From Xanthomonas vesicatoria ATCC 35937 (lineage in GTDB: Bacteria > Pseudomonadota > Gammaproteobacteria > Xanthomonadales > Xanthomonadaceae): 64,000 bases of DNA. A program made the translations under genes and the position numbers. The stretch is from NCBI RefSeq assembly GCF_001908725.1, contig NZ_CP018725.1, positions 2,170,001-2,234,000 of the forward strand, in the 5' to 3' direction. A model generated the notes under the pieces. It was given only the letters and a program-made list of their open reading frames with translations, did not search any database and was not told the origin of the DNA. Shown one piece after another: positions 37,871 through 46,005 of the stretch. Every line of letters begins with the position of its first letter. Within the stretch, counting starts at the first letter, position 1.

Positions 37871-40528
37871 ATGTTCAAAACTCTCGTACACGTGTGTGTG
37901 TTTCTCGTCGGCCTGCTGGCGGTTTGCTGGGTCGGGTTCGGCTATCTGGGCAACAACCCGCTGGGAGCCTGCGTCGCGGCGGTGATCGGTGCGTGTTACC
38001 TCGCCGGTGCGTTGGAGCTGTATCGCTACCGTCAGGCCAGCGCAACGCTGGACACCGCAGTGACCGGGCTCACCGCCGCGCCGTCGGCGCTGGACGCGTG
38101 GCTGGAGCAGCTGCACCCGAGCCTGCGCAATGCGGTGCGGCTGCGCATCCAGGGTGCGCGCGTGGCGGTGCCGGCGCCGGTGCTGACCCCGTATCTGGTC
38201 GGCCTGCTGGTGTTGCTGGGCATGCTCGGCACCCTGCTCGGCATGATGGCCACCCTCAAGGGCACCGGGTTTGCACTGCAAAGCGCCACCGACCTGCAGG
38301 CCATTCGCGGCTCGCTGGCGGCACCGGTGGAAGGCCTGGCATTCGCCTTCGGCACCTCCATCGCCGGTGTTGCCACCTCGGCCATGCTGGGCCTGTTGTC
38401 GGCGCTATGCCGCCGCGAGCGGCTGCAGGCCGTGCAACAGCTGGATCTGAAGATCGCATCCGAATTGCATACCCATTCGGACGCGCACCAGCGCGGCGAA
38501 GTGTTCAAGCTGCAGCAGCAACAAAGCGCGTTGATGCCGGCCTTGATCGACCGCCTGCAGGCGCTGATGGGCAGCATCGAGCAGCAGAGCATCGCCGCCG
38601 ACGCGCGTCTGGCCGCACAGCAGGCCGAGTTCCACGCCAGAACCGAAGCGGCGTATGCGCGGCTGGCCACGTCGATGGAGCAATCGTTGCAGGTCGGCGT
38701 TGCAGACAGCGCGCGCGCGGTTGGCGCAGCGTTGCAGCCGGCGATGGAAGCCACCATGTCCAGCATTGCGCGTGATACCGCCGCACTGCATGCGCAACTC
38801 ACCCAGGCCGTGCAGCAGCAACTGGACGGCATCAGCAGCGGGTTCGATCGCAGTGCCAACAGCGCTGCGCAACAGTGGACCATTGCGCTTGCCGCGCAGG
38901 AACACGCGCAGCAGGCGCTCACCACGCAGCTGCAGATCACGCTTGCGCAGATCGCCCAGCACACCGCTGCATTGCAGGATGGCGTAAGCACCGCCGTGCA
39001 GCAGCAACTGCAGGGGCTCGACGCCGGCTTCAAGGACAGCGCACGCAGTGCGGCCGAGCACTGGCAGGCGGCGCTGGCCGCACAGGAGCACGCGCAGCAG
39101 GCGCTCAGCGAACAGATGCACGCCACGCTGGCGCAGGTCGAACAACGCAGCAGCGCCCTGCAAGACAGCGTCGGCGCCGCCGTGCAGCAACAATTGCACG
39201 CACTGGATGACGGCTTTGCGCGCAGCACCGCCGCCCATGCCGACACCTGGGCATCGGTGCTGGCCGAACAACAACGCGCCACACAAGCGCTCGGCACGCA
39301 AGTGCAGGCCACGCTGGAACAGCTCGCACAGCAGACCACTACCTTGCAGCATGTCGTGCAGCAGGCCGTGCAACAGCAGCTGGACGGGTTGACCAGCGGA
39401 TTCGAGGCCAGCACCGCCGCCACGGCCGCCAGCTGGACCGCCGCAGTGGCCGAGCAGCAACGCGCCAACCACACGCTCACCCACGACCTGCAAAGCGCCC
39501 TGACGCAGTTCGCCAGCACCTTCGATGCGCGTTCGAACGCGCTGGTGGATGCGGTGTCCAAGCGCATGGAGCAGTCCAGCAGCGAAACCGCCACTGCCTG
39601 GAGCGACGCGCTGGCACAACAGCAACATGCCAGTGCCGCACTGGCCACCCAGCACCAGCTGGCGCTGGCCGCGGCAACCGCCAGCTTCGACACGCATGCC
39701 GCAGACCTGGTCGGCACCTTGCAGCACTCGCATACCGAGTTGCAGGCCGCGCTGGAAGCGCGCGATGCGCAGCGTCTTGCCCTGTGGAGCGAGCGCTTTG
39801 CCGCGATGAGCGCCACGTTGGCCACGCAGTGGGAACAAACCGGCGAGCGCGTCACCCAGCAACAGCAGGCCATCTGCGACACCCTGGCCAGCACCGCCAG
39901 CGAGCTGTCCACGCAGGCGCAGGCGCAGACCAGCGCCACGATTGCCGAGATCTCGCGCCTGATGCAGATCGCCTCCGAGGCCCCCAAGGCTGCGGCCGAC
40001 GTGGTGGCCGAGCTGCGCCAGAACCTGTCGGAAAGCATGGTGCGCGACACCGCCATGCTGGAAGAACGCAGCCGCCTGCTGGCCACGCTGGACACCTTGC
40101 TCAACGCAGTCAATCACGCCTCCACCGAGCAACGCCAGGCCGTCGATGCGCTGGTCACCACCTCGGCGGACCTGCTGCAACGCGTGGGCAGCCAGCTCAC
40201 CGAACAGATCGGCAGCGAAACCGGCAAGCTCGGCGCGGTGGCCGCGCACGTCAGCGGCAGCGCGGTGGAAGTGGCCAGCCTGGGCGAAGCCTTCGGCATG
40301 GCGGTGCAGTTGTTCAGCACCTCCACCGGCGAGCTCAACGAACGCCTGCAACACGTGGCCACTGCATTGGATGCGTCGCTGGCACGCAGCGACGACCAGT
40401 TGGCGTATTACGTGGCGCAGGCGCGTGAAGTGGTCGACCTTAGCATGCTGTCGCAGAAGCAGATCATCGAAGAACTGCGTCAGCTGGAGGGCCGCCGCAG
40501 CGATGCCGGCGCAGCGGAGCCGGCATGA
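37871..40528 (+). CDS. DUF802 family MotA/ZorA-like membrane protein with long coiled tail
   Basis: An 885-residue inner-membrane protein. Four hydrophobic segments: about 5-25, 32-50, 107-127 and 153-178. The third, PYLVGLLVLLGMLGTLLGMM, and fourth, VEGLAFAFGTSIAGVATSA, read like the TM3/TM4 pair of MotA/TolQ/ExbB and ZorA proteins (the 'LLxxLGxLGTxxG' and 'GLxxAFxTSxxG' patterns). From residue 200 on there is a long helical tail, including five 62-residue tandem units (about 313-622, unit starts AVQQQL). This resembles the cytoplasmic tail of ZorA. The gene overlaps the OmpA gene by 4 bases. Role: probably the ring subunit of an ion-driven motor. Inference from architecture. Confidence 0.85.
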   Translation: MFKTLVHVCVFLVGLLAVCWVGFGYLGNNPLGACVAAVIGACYLAGALELYRYRQASATLDTAVTGLTAAPSALDAWLEQLHPSLRNAVRLRIQGARVAVPAPVLTPYLVGLLVLLGMLGTLLGMMATLKGTGFALQSATDLQAIRGSLAAPVEGLAFAFGTSIAGVATSAMLGLLSALCRRERLQAVQQLDLKIASELHTHSDAHQRGEVFKLQQQQSALMPALIDRLQALMGSIEQQSIAADARLAAQQAEFHARTEAAYARLATSMEQSLQVGVADSARAVGAALQPAMEATMSSIARDTAALHAQLTQAVQQQLDGISSGFDRSANSAAQQWTIALAAQEHAQQALTTQLQITLAQIAQHTAALQDGVSTAVQQQLQGLDAGFKDSARSAAEHWQAALAAQEHAQQALSEQMHATLAQVEQRSSALQDSVGAAVQQQLHALDDGFARSTAAHADTWASVLAEQQRATQALGTQVQATLEQLAQQTTTLQHVVQQAVQQQLDGLTSGFEASTAATAASWTAAVAEQQRANHTLTHDLQSALTQFASTFDARSNALVDAVSKRMEQSSSETATAWSDALAQQQHASAALATQHQLALAAATASFDTHAADLVGTLQHSHTELQAALEARDAQRLALWSERFAAMSATLATQWEQTGERVTQQQQAICDTLASTASELSTQAQAQTSATIAEISRLMQIASEAPKAAADVVAELRQNLSESMVRDTAMLEERSRLLATLDTLLNAVNHASTEQRQAVDALVTTSADLLQRVGSQLTEQIGSETGKLGAVAAHVSGSAVEVASLGEAFGMAVQLFSTSTGELNERLQHVATALDASLARSDDQLAYYVAQAREVVDLSMLSQKQIIEELRQLEGRRSDAGAAEPA
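38807..39736 (+). repeat. Five tandem 186-bp coding repeats (62 residues each)
   Basis: Unit starts at 38807, 38993, 39179, 39365 and 39551, spaced exactly 186 bases; the first four begin with a GCCGTGCARCARCA-type sequence, giving AVQQQL, and the fifth is diverged (DAVSKRM). The spacing keeps the reading frame and the helical register, so it encodes coiled-coil repeats of the tail. Confidence 0.8.
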
Positions 40529-41190
40529 GCGAGGAGATCGAAAGCGACGGCGAATCGGGCACACCGATCTGGGCCGCCTTTGGCGACCTGATGTCGGTGT
40601 TGCTGGGCGCGTTCGTGCTGATCCTGGTCGGGGTGATCGGCGTACAGCTGCAGCTGTCCAGCCGTCTCGATCAGGAGGTCAAACAGCGCCAGGCCGAAGC
40701 GCAGCGTCGCAAGACCCTGGAACAGGCGCTGGCGGCGCCACTGGCCGCCGGCCGCGTGACGCTGGTCGACGGCCGCATCGGCATCCGCGGCAACGTGCTG
40801 TTTGCATTCAACTCCGATGAACTGCAGCCGGAAGGGCGCGAGGTATTGAAATCGCTTGCTGCGCCATTGGCGCAATACCTGAGCGCGCGCGAGGAAATCC
40901 TGATGGTCAGCGGCTTTACCGACGACCGCCCGGTGCTGGGCGGCAACCGCCGCTATGCCGACAACTGGGAGTTGTCCGCGCAGCGCGCGCTCACCGTGAC
41001 CCGCGCGCTGATCGCCGACGGCGTGCCGGCCGCATCGGTGTTCGCTGCGGCGTTCGGCTCGCAGCAACCGGTGGATTCCAACGCCGACGAAGCGCGCCGC
41101 GCCAAGAATCGCCGGGTGGAAATCGCACCGATCGCCCGCCCGTCCGGCGCGCAGCGCGCAGCGCCCACGCAGGCTGCCGCCACCCGATGA
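40525..41190 (+). CDS. MotB/ZorB-like OmpA family protein
   Basis: A 221-residue protein with one N-terminal membrane helix, PIWAAFGDLMSVLLGAFVLI, which has the pattern of the MotB/ZorB stator helix including an Asp (Asp21) in the expected ion-binding place. A short helical linker (DQEVKQRQAEAQRRKTLEQA) follows, then a C-terminal OmpA-like peptidoglycan-binding domain (VSGFTDDRPVLGG, ELSAQRALTVTRALIADGVP, KNRRVEI). It overlaps the previous and next genes by 4 bases each. It probably anchors the complex to the cell wall. Confidence 0.9.
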   Translation: MSEEIESDGESGTPIWAAFGDLMSVLLGAFVLILVGVIGVQLQLSSRLDQEVKQRQAEAQRRKTLEQALAAPLAAGRVTLVDGRIGIRGNVLFAFNSDELQPEGREVLKSLAAPLAQYLSAREEILMVSGFTDDRPVLGGNRRYADNWELSAQRALTVTRALIADGVPAASVFAAAFGSQQPVDSNADEARRAKNRRVEIAPIARPSGAQRAAPTQAAATR

Positions 41191-41843
41191 GCACGCCGGC
41201 CTCCGCACGCGCGCGCCTGGAGCGTTGGCGCAGCCAGGGCGCCGACCGGCTGGACCCGGTGCGCTTCCATCTGATGCAGACCCTGGCGATGCGCGCCGAA
41301 ACGCAGGCCGATGCGGTGCGTGCGGTGCTGGAAGCAAAGCTCGCCGGCCTGGTCGATGCGTACGCGGCCACCCTCAAGAAAACTGCGCGTGGCGCGCATG
41401 CCGGCATTGCATCGCAGGCAGTGCAACGCAGCCCGCTTGGCGCCCTGGCCGACCAGTTGGCAGGCCACGCCGCGTTGATGGAAGTGGACAGCAGAAAGAC
41501 CGCGGCCGCCGATACGCAGCTATTCCCGGAGCTGCCGGCGCTGGACGATTTCCGTCGTACCTGGACCACCGTGCGCACCGCCAGCCAGGTGCGCCAATCG
41601 CTGCAGGACGCGCCCAAGGACGCCGGCCCGCTCAATTCCAGCGTCCTGGTGCACCGCTGCATCACCCTGATGCGCGAACGCTCGCCCGGCTACTTGCAGC
41701 ACTTCCTCGGCTATGTCGATGCATTGTCGTGGCTGGAGCAGATGCAGCATGGCGGCGTGCTGGCCGACGAAACGGCCGCACCAATGGCAGCCGGCAAGAA
41801 GCGCAGCCGTAGCGGTACGTCGAAGCGACGCAGCGCAGGGTGA
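41187..41843 (+). CDS. DUF2894 family protein
   Basis: A 218-residue mainly helical protein (start SARARLERWRSQGADRLDPV; middle LFPELPALDDFRRTWTTVRT; end-part SSVLVHRCITLMRERSPGYL), with a basic C-terminal tail (KKRSRSGTSKRRSAG) that could contact nucleic acid. It overlaps the OmpA gene by 4 bases, so it is the last gene of the operon. No membrane segment. Its function is unknown; it could be an effector or cytosolic ring component. Confidence 0.85.
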   Translation: MSTPASARARLERWRSQGADRLDPVRFHLMQTLAMRAETQADAVRAVLEAKLAGLVDAYAATLKKTARGAHAGIASQAVQRSPLGALADQLAGHAALMEVDSRKTAAADTQLFPELPALDDFRRTWTTVRTASQVRQSLQDAPKDAGPLNSSVLVHRCITLMRERSPGYLQHFLGYVDALSWLEQMQHGGVLADETAAPMAAGKKRSRSGTSKRRSAG

Positions 41844-42490
41844 TTGCGGGCGCTCCGTGCCTTCATCGTGCGCACAATCACTACCATTCAGGCCCCAAGC
41901 CGCGTCGTGAAGCGCGGCCGCGTTGGTGCGGCCGCATCGATGCTTGGATTGATACACCGGACCTGCGCTACCCGCGCAGATGATGGAGGCCGCGGGTGGA
42001 TCGAATCGAGAGGTATCGTTTCAGCACTTCACCGCCGTCGGTGAAACGTATGCGTCTCTCCTGAGAAATCCCTTTCGAACGCCAATCTCGGCGATAAACG
42101 GGGCAAGAGGTCCAAGAGGAAGCATCCAATCGTGAGGATCCAGACGCGCGTCCAGCCTGACAGCGATGCACTCACGCACGCTGCTCACACCTGATGCAGC
42201 TCGCGCTGCATATCGCACACCACGCGCCCCAGAACAGTGCGCGGCCGTCGCAGCACACAATGCCTGCGCTTGAACTGGCGCACGTGCGCATAACGCACTG
42301 CCTTGCGACTCAACGCCGAACCCAACCGCGCTTCGCTCTGTCGTAACGGCATGCATGACGCGTGGCCGCCAGCACCAACTTCTTGCGCGCCACCTCCGGA
42401 AGGGGAACCGATGACAATGCCGAGTCGGTCTCTCACGTGCGTGCCTACGCCCGGCGATGACCGATCCCGGCACGTCGTAAATGTACCGCG
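41844..42490. other. Intergenic, no gene recognised
   Basis: About 650 bases, with no frame of convincing composition. It separates the operon from the convergent serine protease. Confidence 0.45.
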
Positions 42491-43417
42491 CTACTGGTCG
42501 TGCTGCGCGCGATCCCAGGCACCGTGCGCCGCATTCTCCCAGTAGGTCATCGTCACGGTCCCGCCTGCACCGGGGCTATACCCCTTAACGTTACCGGTCT
42601 GATATGTGCCATCGGGCAATGTTTGCATGACCGGGCCGCCGGAGGCGCCGCCCGAGAAATTCAGACAGCCCCGCACAACACGTAGTTCCGGACCGGGCTG
42701 GAAGATCGGGCTTTCGGTGGCACGGCCCGAGCACTTCTGCGGGAGCTCCCCTCCACCAATCGCATTGGGATAACCATAGGCGTAAAAATTTCCTAGCGTT
42801 GGCGGCGCCGCAAACCGCACCGGACTCTCTATAACGAGATCGCCGATGCGCGAACCATAGTTGTCGCGCCCAAGACTCAGGAAAGCAAAATCGAATCCCG
42901 CATCGCCATTGCCACTCCACCCGGTAACCGTGTGGACGTTCCGCACCGGAAAGCGCCCCGACCACTCGCCATTCCGATAATGCGCAAGGAACACCAGATG
43001 CTCGATCCGTGGGCCATTCGGACGATTGGACGGGTTCTGCACACAATGCGCTGCAGTCGCGATGACGCTTTTCGTTGCAGATTGCACGGCATTAGCAGTG
43101 CAATACGAATCGCGCCCATTGGCAAGAAAGAATAGGCGCCCGGTCGACATCATCTCGACCCCACCGGCCGGATCGACACGGTCTGGCTTCAGCATGCCGT
43201 CACGTCCGTGAGTGGGAAGATCCTGATCGCCTGTCGCTGCCAATGCACTTGCCATACGGGCCGGCGTCCAATAGGCAAGTGCCGTCTTTTGCTGGTCCTC
43301 GCTGATCGACACGTCGACAAATCCATGCGATTGCTGCGCCTTGGCCGCGGGAGACAACAGTCCAAGCAGCGGGCCCAGCAGCAGAAACGCGCCGGGCGCC
43401 ATTAACTTTTTAAACAT
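42491..43417 (-). CDS. Secreted trypsin-like serine protease
   Basis: A 308-residue exported protease. A Sec signal peptide (about 1-27, cut near AKA-QQ), then a chymotrypsin-fold domain with His124 (IATAAHCVQN), Asp177 (GDAGFDFAFL), and Ser259 in GGASGGPV; the triad is intact. Several cysteines (106, 125, 229, 251) may form disulfides. GGAG precedes ATG 43417 with AT-rich DNA upstream. It probably leaves the cell through the general type II pathway. Substrate unknown. Confidence 0.88.
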   Translation of the reverse strand: MFKKLMAPGAFLLLGPLLGLLSPAAKAQQSHGFVDVSISEDQQKTALAYWTPARMASALAATGDQDLPTHGRDGMLKPDRVDPAGGVEMMSTGRLFFLANGRDSYCTANAVQSATKSVIATAAHCVQNPSNRPNGPRIEHLVFLAHYRNGEWSGRFPVRNVHTVTGWSGNGDAGFDFAFLSLGRDNYGSRIGDLVIESPVRFAAPPTLGNFYAYGYPNAIGGGELPQKCSGRATESPIFQPGPELRVVRGCLNFSGGASGGPVMQTLPDGTYQTGNVKGYSPGAGGTVTMTYWENAAHGAWDRAQHDQ

Positions 43418-43620
43418 TAATTATTCTCCGATTAAATATGATATATATTTTCATTGATGCCGAATTCCACACGTCGGCGCGCATTCTTTCTGATATTTTC
43501 AGCAATTACCGGAATCATGTCACATAAATTATTCGCAATTTTTAAGTATCCACCAATCCGTAATACGTGGATTACAGAAGAAATTATTGTTATTTATAAA
43601 AATCGATTTAATTACAGACC
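43418..43620 (-). promoter_or_regulatory. AT-rich promoter region of the serine protease
   Basis: A short stretch much richer in A and T than the rest of the window. On the minus strand TATATATCAT-type sequence about 25-30 bases before the start offers a -10, with GGAG at the right distance. It may be a foreign or silenced promoter. Confidence 0.4.
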
Positions 43621-43879
43621 ACCTCCGCACCGAACACTATGTTCGGCAATTAGTCATAAGCTGCAGCTCATGGAGCCGGACGCCTGATCCATCGCCTGAC
43701 GTTCGCAGCGTCATGCATGCAGCATATTCCGATGTCTCGGGCCGGCGGCCTCGAAGCGCATACGGCAATGGTGGCAACTGCGCGGCAGCCGACTGACCGC
43801 ACACAGCGCACCCTGCAACTCCCAATCGCATGCGAGGACGCGGGACAGGCCGATCGCATCGAACCCAAGCCTTATCATG

Positions 43880-44260
43880 GCGCGATCACCGGCGCATGCT
43901 CGGCCATCAGCGCAATCACCCAGTCGATGAAGGCACGTAAGCTCTGTGCGCACATGCGGGTTGGGCGGGAACACGATCGACAGTCTGCTGCGGCAACCAC
44001 AGCATGCCCATGACGGCCAACCCGGTCGCAAGCCAGGCATCTCCGTCGTCATGACCATCCCTTTGCCGCCTTGCACTGCACTTGCTCGGTATCGCGCTGC
44101 AGGACCAGCTGCCATGACACGCAGTCGCCACAGCGCATGAAGCCCACCGTGCGGTGCTCTGCAGTTTCCAGTGTGTGCGGACGACGCGCTGGTTCATGAA
44201 CTCGCGCGTATGTGGGCGCGCTTGCGGTCCAGGTCGATCCCGACAAACCAATACGCGGTC
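43880..44260 (-). pseudogene. Decayed LysR-type regulator, C-terminal remnant
   Basis: In shifting minus-strand frames the translation shows TVGFMR, DDGDAWLATGLAVMGMLWLP, and SIVFPPNPHVRTEL, and then FIDWVIALM after a further shift. These match in order the intact LysR gene at 48490-49416 (VGFMRWG, DDGNAYLAAGLAGMGVLWLP, SIAFAPNRHVSAKL, FIDWVIELM). At least two frameshifts and no N-terminal half remain. It is a dead paralogue. Confidence 0.75.
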
Positions 44261-44727
44261 GTGCCGTCCCGTCAGGCTTACGCGCACGCCGCGTCAATCA
44301 GGGTGAGCCGTGCTGCGCCAACTACACCCGCAGCATCCGCTCCACTCCGGCCAGCGCCCGTCTTGGGGCAGCACGGCTCGATCACCGCACATAGCGCAAA
44401 CCGGGGCACGATCTGCTCCATCGTCGCAAGAAACCTGTCACACCACATTGGCCAACGCTGCTGCCCGAAACCAATGCCTTTATCGGCGGTCGCCGCCAAC
44501 CTCTGCTGTTCCTTGCAGCACTTGCTGCCGAAACCGCACGGCCACACTCTTCGCAGCTGATCACTTTTCAGCCTTGACTTACTGCTGAAAGCGGCAAAAA
44601 AGTAGCGCACAGTCCGCGGCTCGGTGTGGATGGCGCGCCCAGCCTCAGAGCGTAGGAGTGATGCATGCCGCGCCGAGCAGCGGTCGCGCCCGCCTGGCAA
44701 TGAGCGCAGTCGTTTGGTCAGCCGCGC
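44261..44727. other. Intergenic, no gene recognised
   Basis: The stretch beyond the LysR remnant up to the ABC permease. A frame on the minus strand (44278-44700) has poor composition and no motif. Confidence 0.4.
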
Positions 44728-46005
44728 TTAGCTGCCCTGCGGCGCGGGCTTGGCGGTAGCATCGAAACGTGGCGCACGCTGGAAGTCGTCGCCCGTAAAC
44801 GGCCGATCACGGAACAGATACCCGTAATAGAACGCGCGCAATGTCTGGTGATAGGCGCGAATACGCGCCTGATAGGCCAGCTGCGCCTGCAGGTCGGTGC
44901 GCGCCAGGCGCGTGAGCGCGGCCTGCACTGCCACCGGCGGCAACACACTGGCCACCTGCCGGGCGAACGTCTCGCGGCGCAGCAGCCCCTGGCGATACGC
45001 CGCCACCTGCGGGGCGACCTGCCGGTCGCCGTTTTCGTGGAAGGCGAAATACCACTTGTAGTGGAACGCGTCGGTCAACGGCGGCGAATCGGCCCACTGC
45101 GGATTGCTCGCATAGAACCGCTGCATGGTGGCTTGGCGCGGAATATCCCAGGCGTGGTTCACCGCCTCGCGTTGCAGCCGCGCAATTTCGGTGCCCTGAT
45201 TGACCGGCACTGCCTGATTGATCGCCACATGCGCCAACGCAGGCGCCACCAGTGCCAGCACCACCCAGCAGGTGGCCAGCGCCGTGGCATGTGCGGCCGG
45301 TCGCCAATGGATGCGGCCCACCACCACTGCCAGCAGCACCCAGAACAGCAGATACGCACACGTCAGCGCCAGGACCACCAGTTGCTGCAGCGGCGGCACC
45401 GCATTCAACGTCGCGGCCACCGCGAACGGCACGCCCAGACACACCAGCACCGCCACCGCGCGTACCACGGTGCGGCGTACCAGCGATGCGGCGCCGGCAC
45501 CTGGCAACGCGGCCAGCATGCGTGCACGCCCGGCCTCGCGTTCGCCAGAGCGCAGGTCGAACAGCAACGCGATCACGAACAGTGGCAGCAGGAACACGAG
45601 CACGAAGGCGTAATCGAAGCGTCCGGCCAACGCCAGCTCGGGGTTATAGCTGTCGCCATCGTAGACCTGCGCTTCCAGGCCCAGTGCGCGTATGCGCAGG
45701 ATGTAAGGCGCCACATCGCGCATGCCCACGGCAGCAAAGGCCAACGGCGATGGCGCATCCCAGGTCGGATGGAAGCTGTAGTAGGCCGCGCTGCCGGCAT
45801 CGTTGGAGCGCGTGACATACGCCTCCACCGCTGCGCTGTCTTCCCGCTGCAACGGTGCGATGCGCGCGATGTTGGCGCGCTGCGCGTCGATGACATGCTG
45901 CCCGGAGAGCAGGCTGCACACCGTCAGCAGCGTCAACAGCAGCAACCCGGCCATAGCCGCGCGTGCGCGCAGCAACAACAGCACTTCGTATTTCCACAGC
46001 ACCAT
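44728..46005 (-). CDS. ABC exporter permease, DUF3526-type
   Basis: A 425-residue membrane protein with an N-terminal helix, a large periplasmic domain (about 40-150), then four or five helices and a long C-terminal periplasmic-looking segment. It starts with the ATG overlapping the previous gene's stop by one base. Similar in layout to the permease before it. Function: export or membrane-lipid/peptide extraction; substrate unknown. Confidence 0.82.
   Translation of the reverse strand: MVLWKYEVLLLLRARAAMAGLLLLTLLTVCSLLSGQHVIDAQRANIARIAPLQREDSAAVEAYVTRSNDAGSAAYYSFHPTWDAPSPLAFAAVGMRDVAPYILRIRALGLEAQVYDGDSYNPELALAGRFDYAFVLVFLLPLFVIALLFDLRSGEREAGRARMLAALPGAGAASLVRRTVVRAVAVLVCLGVPFAVAATLNAVPPLQQLVVLALTCAYLLFWVLLAVVVGRIHWRPAAHATALATCWVVLALVAPALAHVAINQAVPVNQGTEIARLQREAVNHAWDIPRQATMQRFYASNPQWADSPPLTDAFHYKWYFAFHENGDRQVAPQVAAYRQGLLRRETFARQVASVLPPVAVQAALTRLARTDLQAQLAYQARIRAYHQTLRAFYYGYLFRDRPFTGDDFQRAPRFDATAKPAPQGS

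Noticed and set aside
38032..40564. Two very long minus-strand open frames across the DUF802 gene
   Set aside because: The repetitive GC-rich coding sequence keeps antisense frames open; translations are Cys/Ala/Ser or Gly/Leu repeats without structure.
37123..41843. A complete Zorya system
   Set aside because: Only ZorA/ZorB-like parts are seen; no ZorC, ZorD or ZorE-type gene (helicase or nuclease) is adjacent, so it cannot be called Zorya.
44278..44700. Possible insertion sequence transposase fragment
   Set aside because: A short LPQDGRWPEW-like stretch was suggestive, but there is no DDE motif, no inverted repeats and no target duplication.
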